A program made the translations under genes and the position numbers. DNA of 26,597 nucleotides from Larix sibirica (lineage: Eukaryota; Streptophyta; Pinopsida; Pinales; Pinaceae), in NCBI GenBank assembly GCA_004151065.3, contig NWUY0304970058.1, forward strand, positions 1 through 26,597, written 5' to 3'. Below are positions 26,591-26,597 of the stretch, one piece after another. The notes under the pieces are model-generated. The model was given only the letters and a program-made list of their open reading frames with translations, searched no databases and had not been told where the DNA came from. Numbering within the stretch: position 1 is the stretch's first letter; each line of letters opens with the position of its first letter.

Positions 26591-26597
26591 ATATGAG

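Overview
The window looks like gene-poor, non-coding land-plant DNA, most likely an intergenic stretch of a large seed-plant mitochondrial genome. A conifer-type or otherwise expanded mitogenome is my first guess. The evidence is indirect: (i) a block near 4.1-5.1 kb reads like domain I of a plant-mitochondrial group II intron; (ii) two decayed LTR-retroelement pieces of plant type lie in otherwise organelle-like sequence; (iii) there are no intact genes, tRNAs or rRNAs; (iv) nearly every stretch carries degraded short tandem duplications, hairpins and dispersed repeats. A nuclear location cannot be excluded from sequence alone.

Layout. 1-235: a minus-strand, codon-phased degenerate repeat array (array A). 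235-1830: a broken plus-strand Ty3/gypsy pol remnant (RT then RNase H) with several frameshifts and TAA stops, followed by a degenerate ~15-base tandem array (1864-1980). 2.0-4.0 kb: intergenic, with a ~70-95 bp degenerate repeat family. 4.1-5.1 kb: group II intron-like block. 5.1-5.84 kb: hairpins and spacer. 5.84-6.98 kb: minus-strand array B, a long decayed Gly/Ala/Asn/Ser/Thr/Asp-rich repeat-coding sequence of the same family as array A; a small plus-strand relative (array C) sits at 21.0 kb. 7-9.6 kb: spacer with small tandem duplications. 9.6-11.6 kb: large degenerate repeat field. 11.8-12.95 kb: minus-strand retroelement-like remnant (LTR-like block with a TATA box preceded by a broken coiled-coil coding region). 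13-18.7 kb: spacer with several independent degenerate repeat patches. 18.7-26.6 kb: a dispersed hairpin element built around an ACTCCGT / GGAGTT inverted repeat, purine-rich repeat tracts, AT-rich patches and other stem-loops.

How it works together: I see no operon or functioning pathway. The window reads as accumulated sequence in which short segments were repeatedly duplicated locally and then diverged, with at least two foreign retroelement fragments. The two most unusual signals are the dispersed hairpin element (18.7, 20.4, 23.5-23.9 and 26.2 kb, with a fragment at 8.2 kb) and the codon-phased repeat-protein remnant family (arrays A, B and C).
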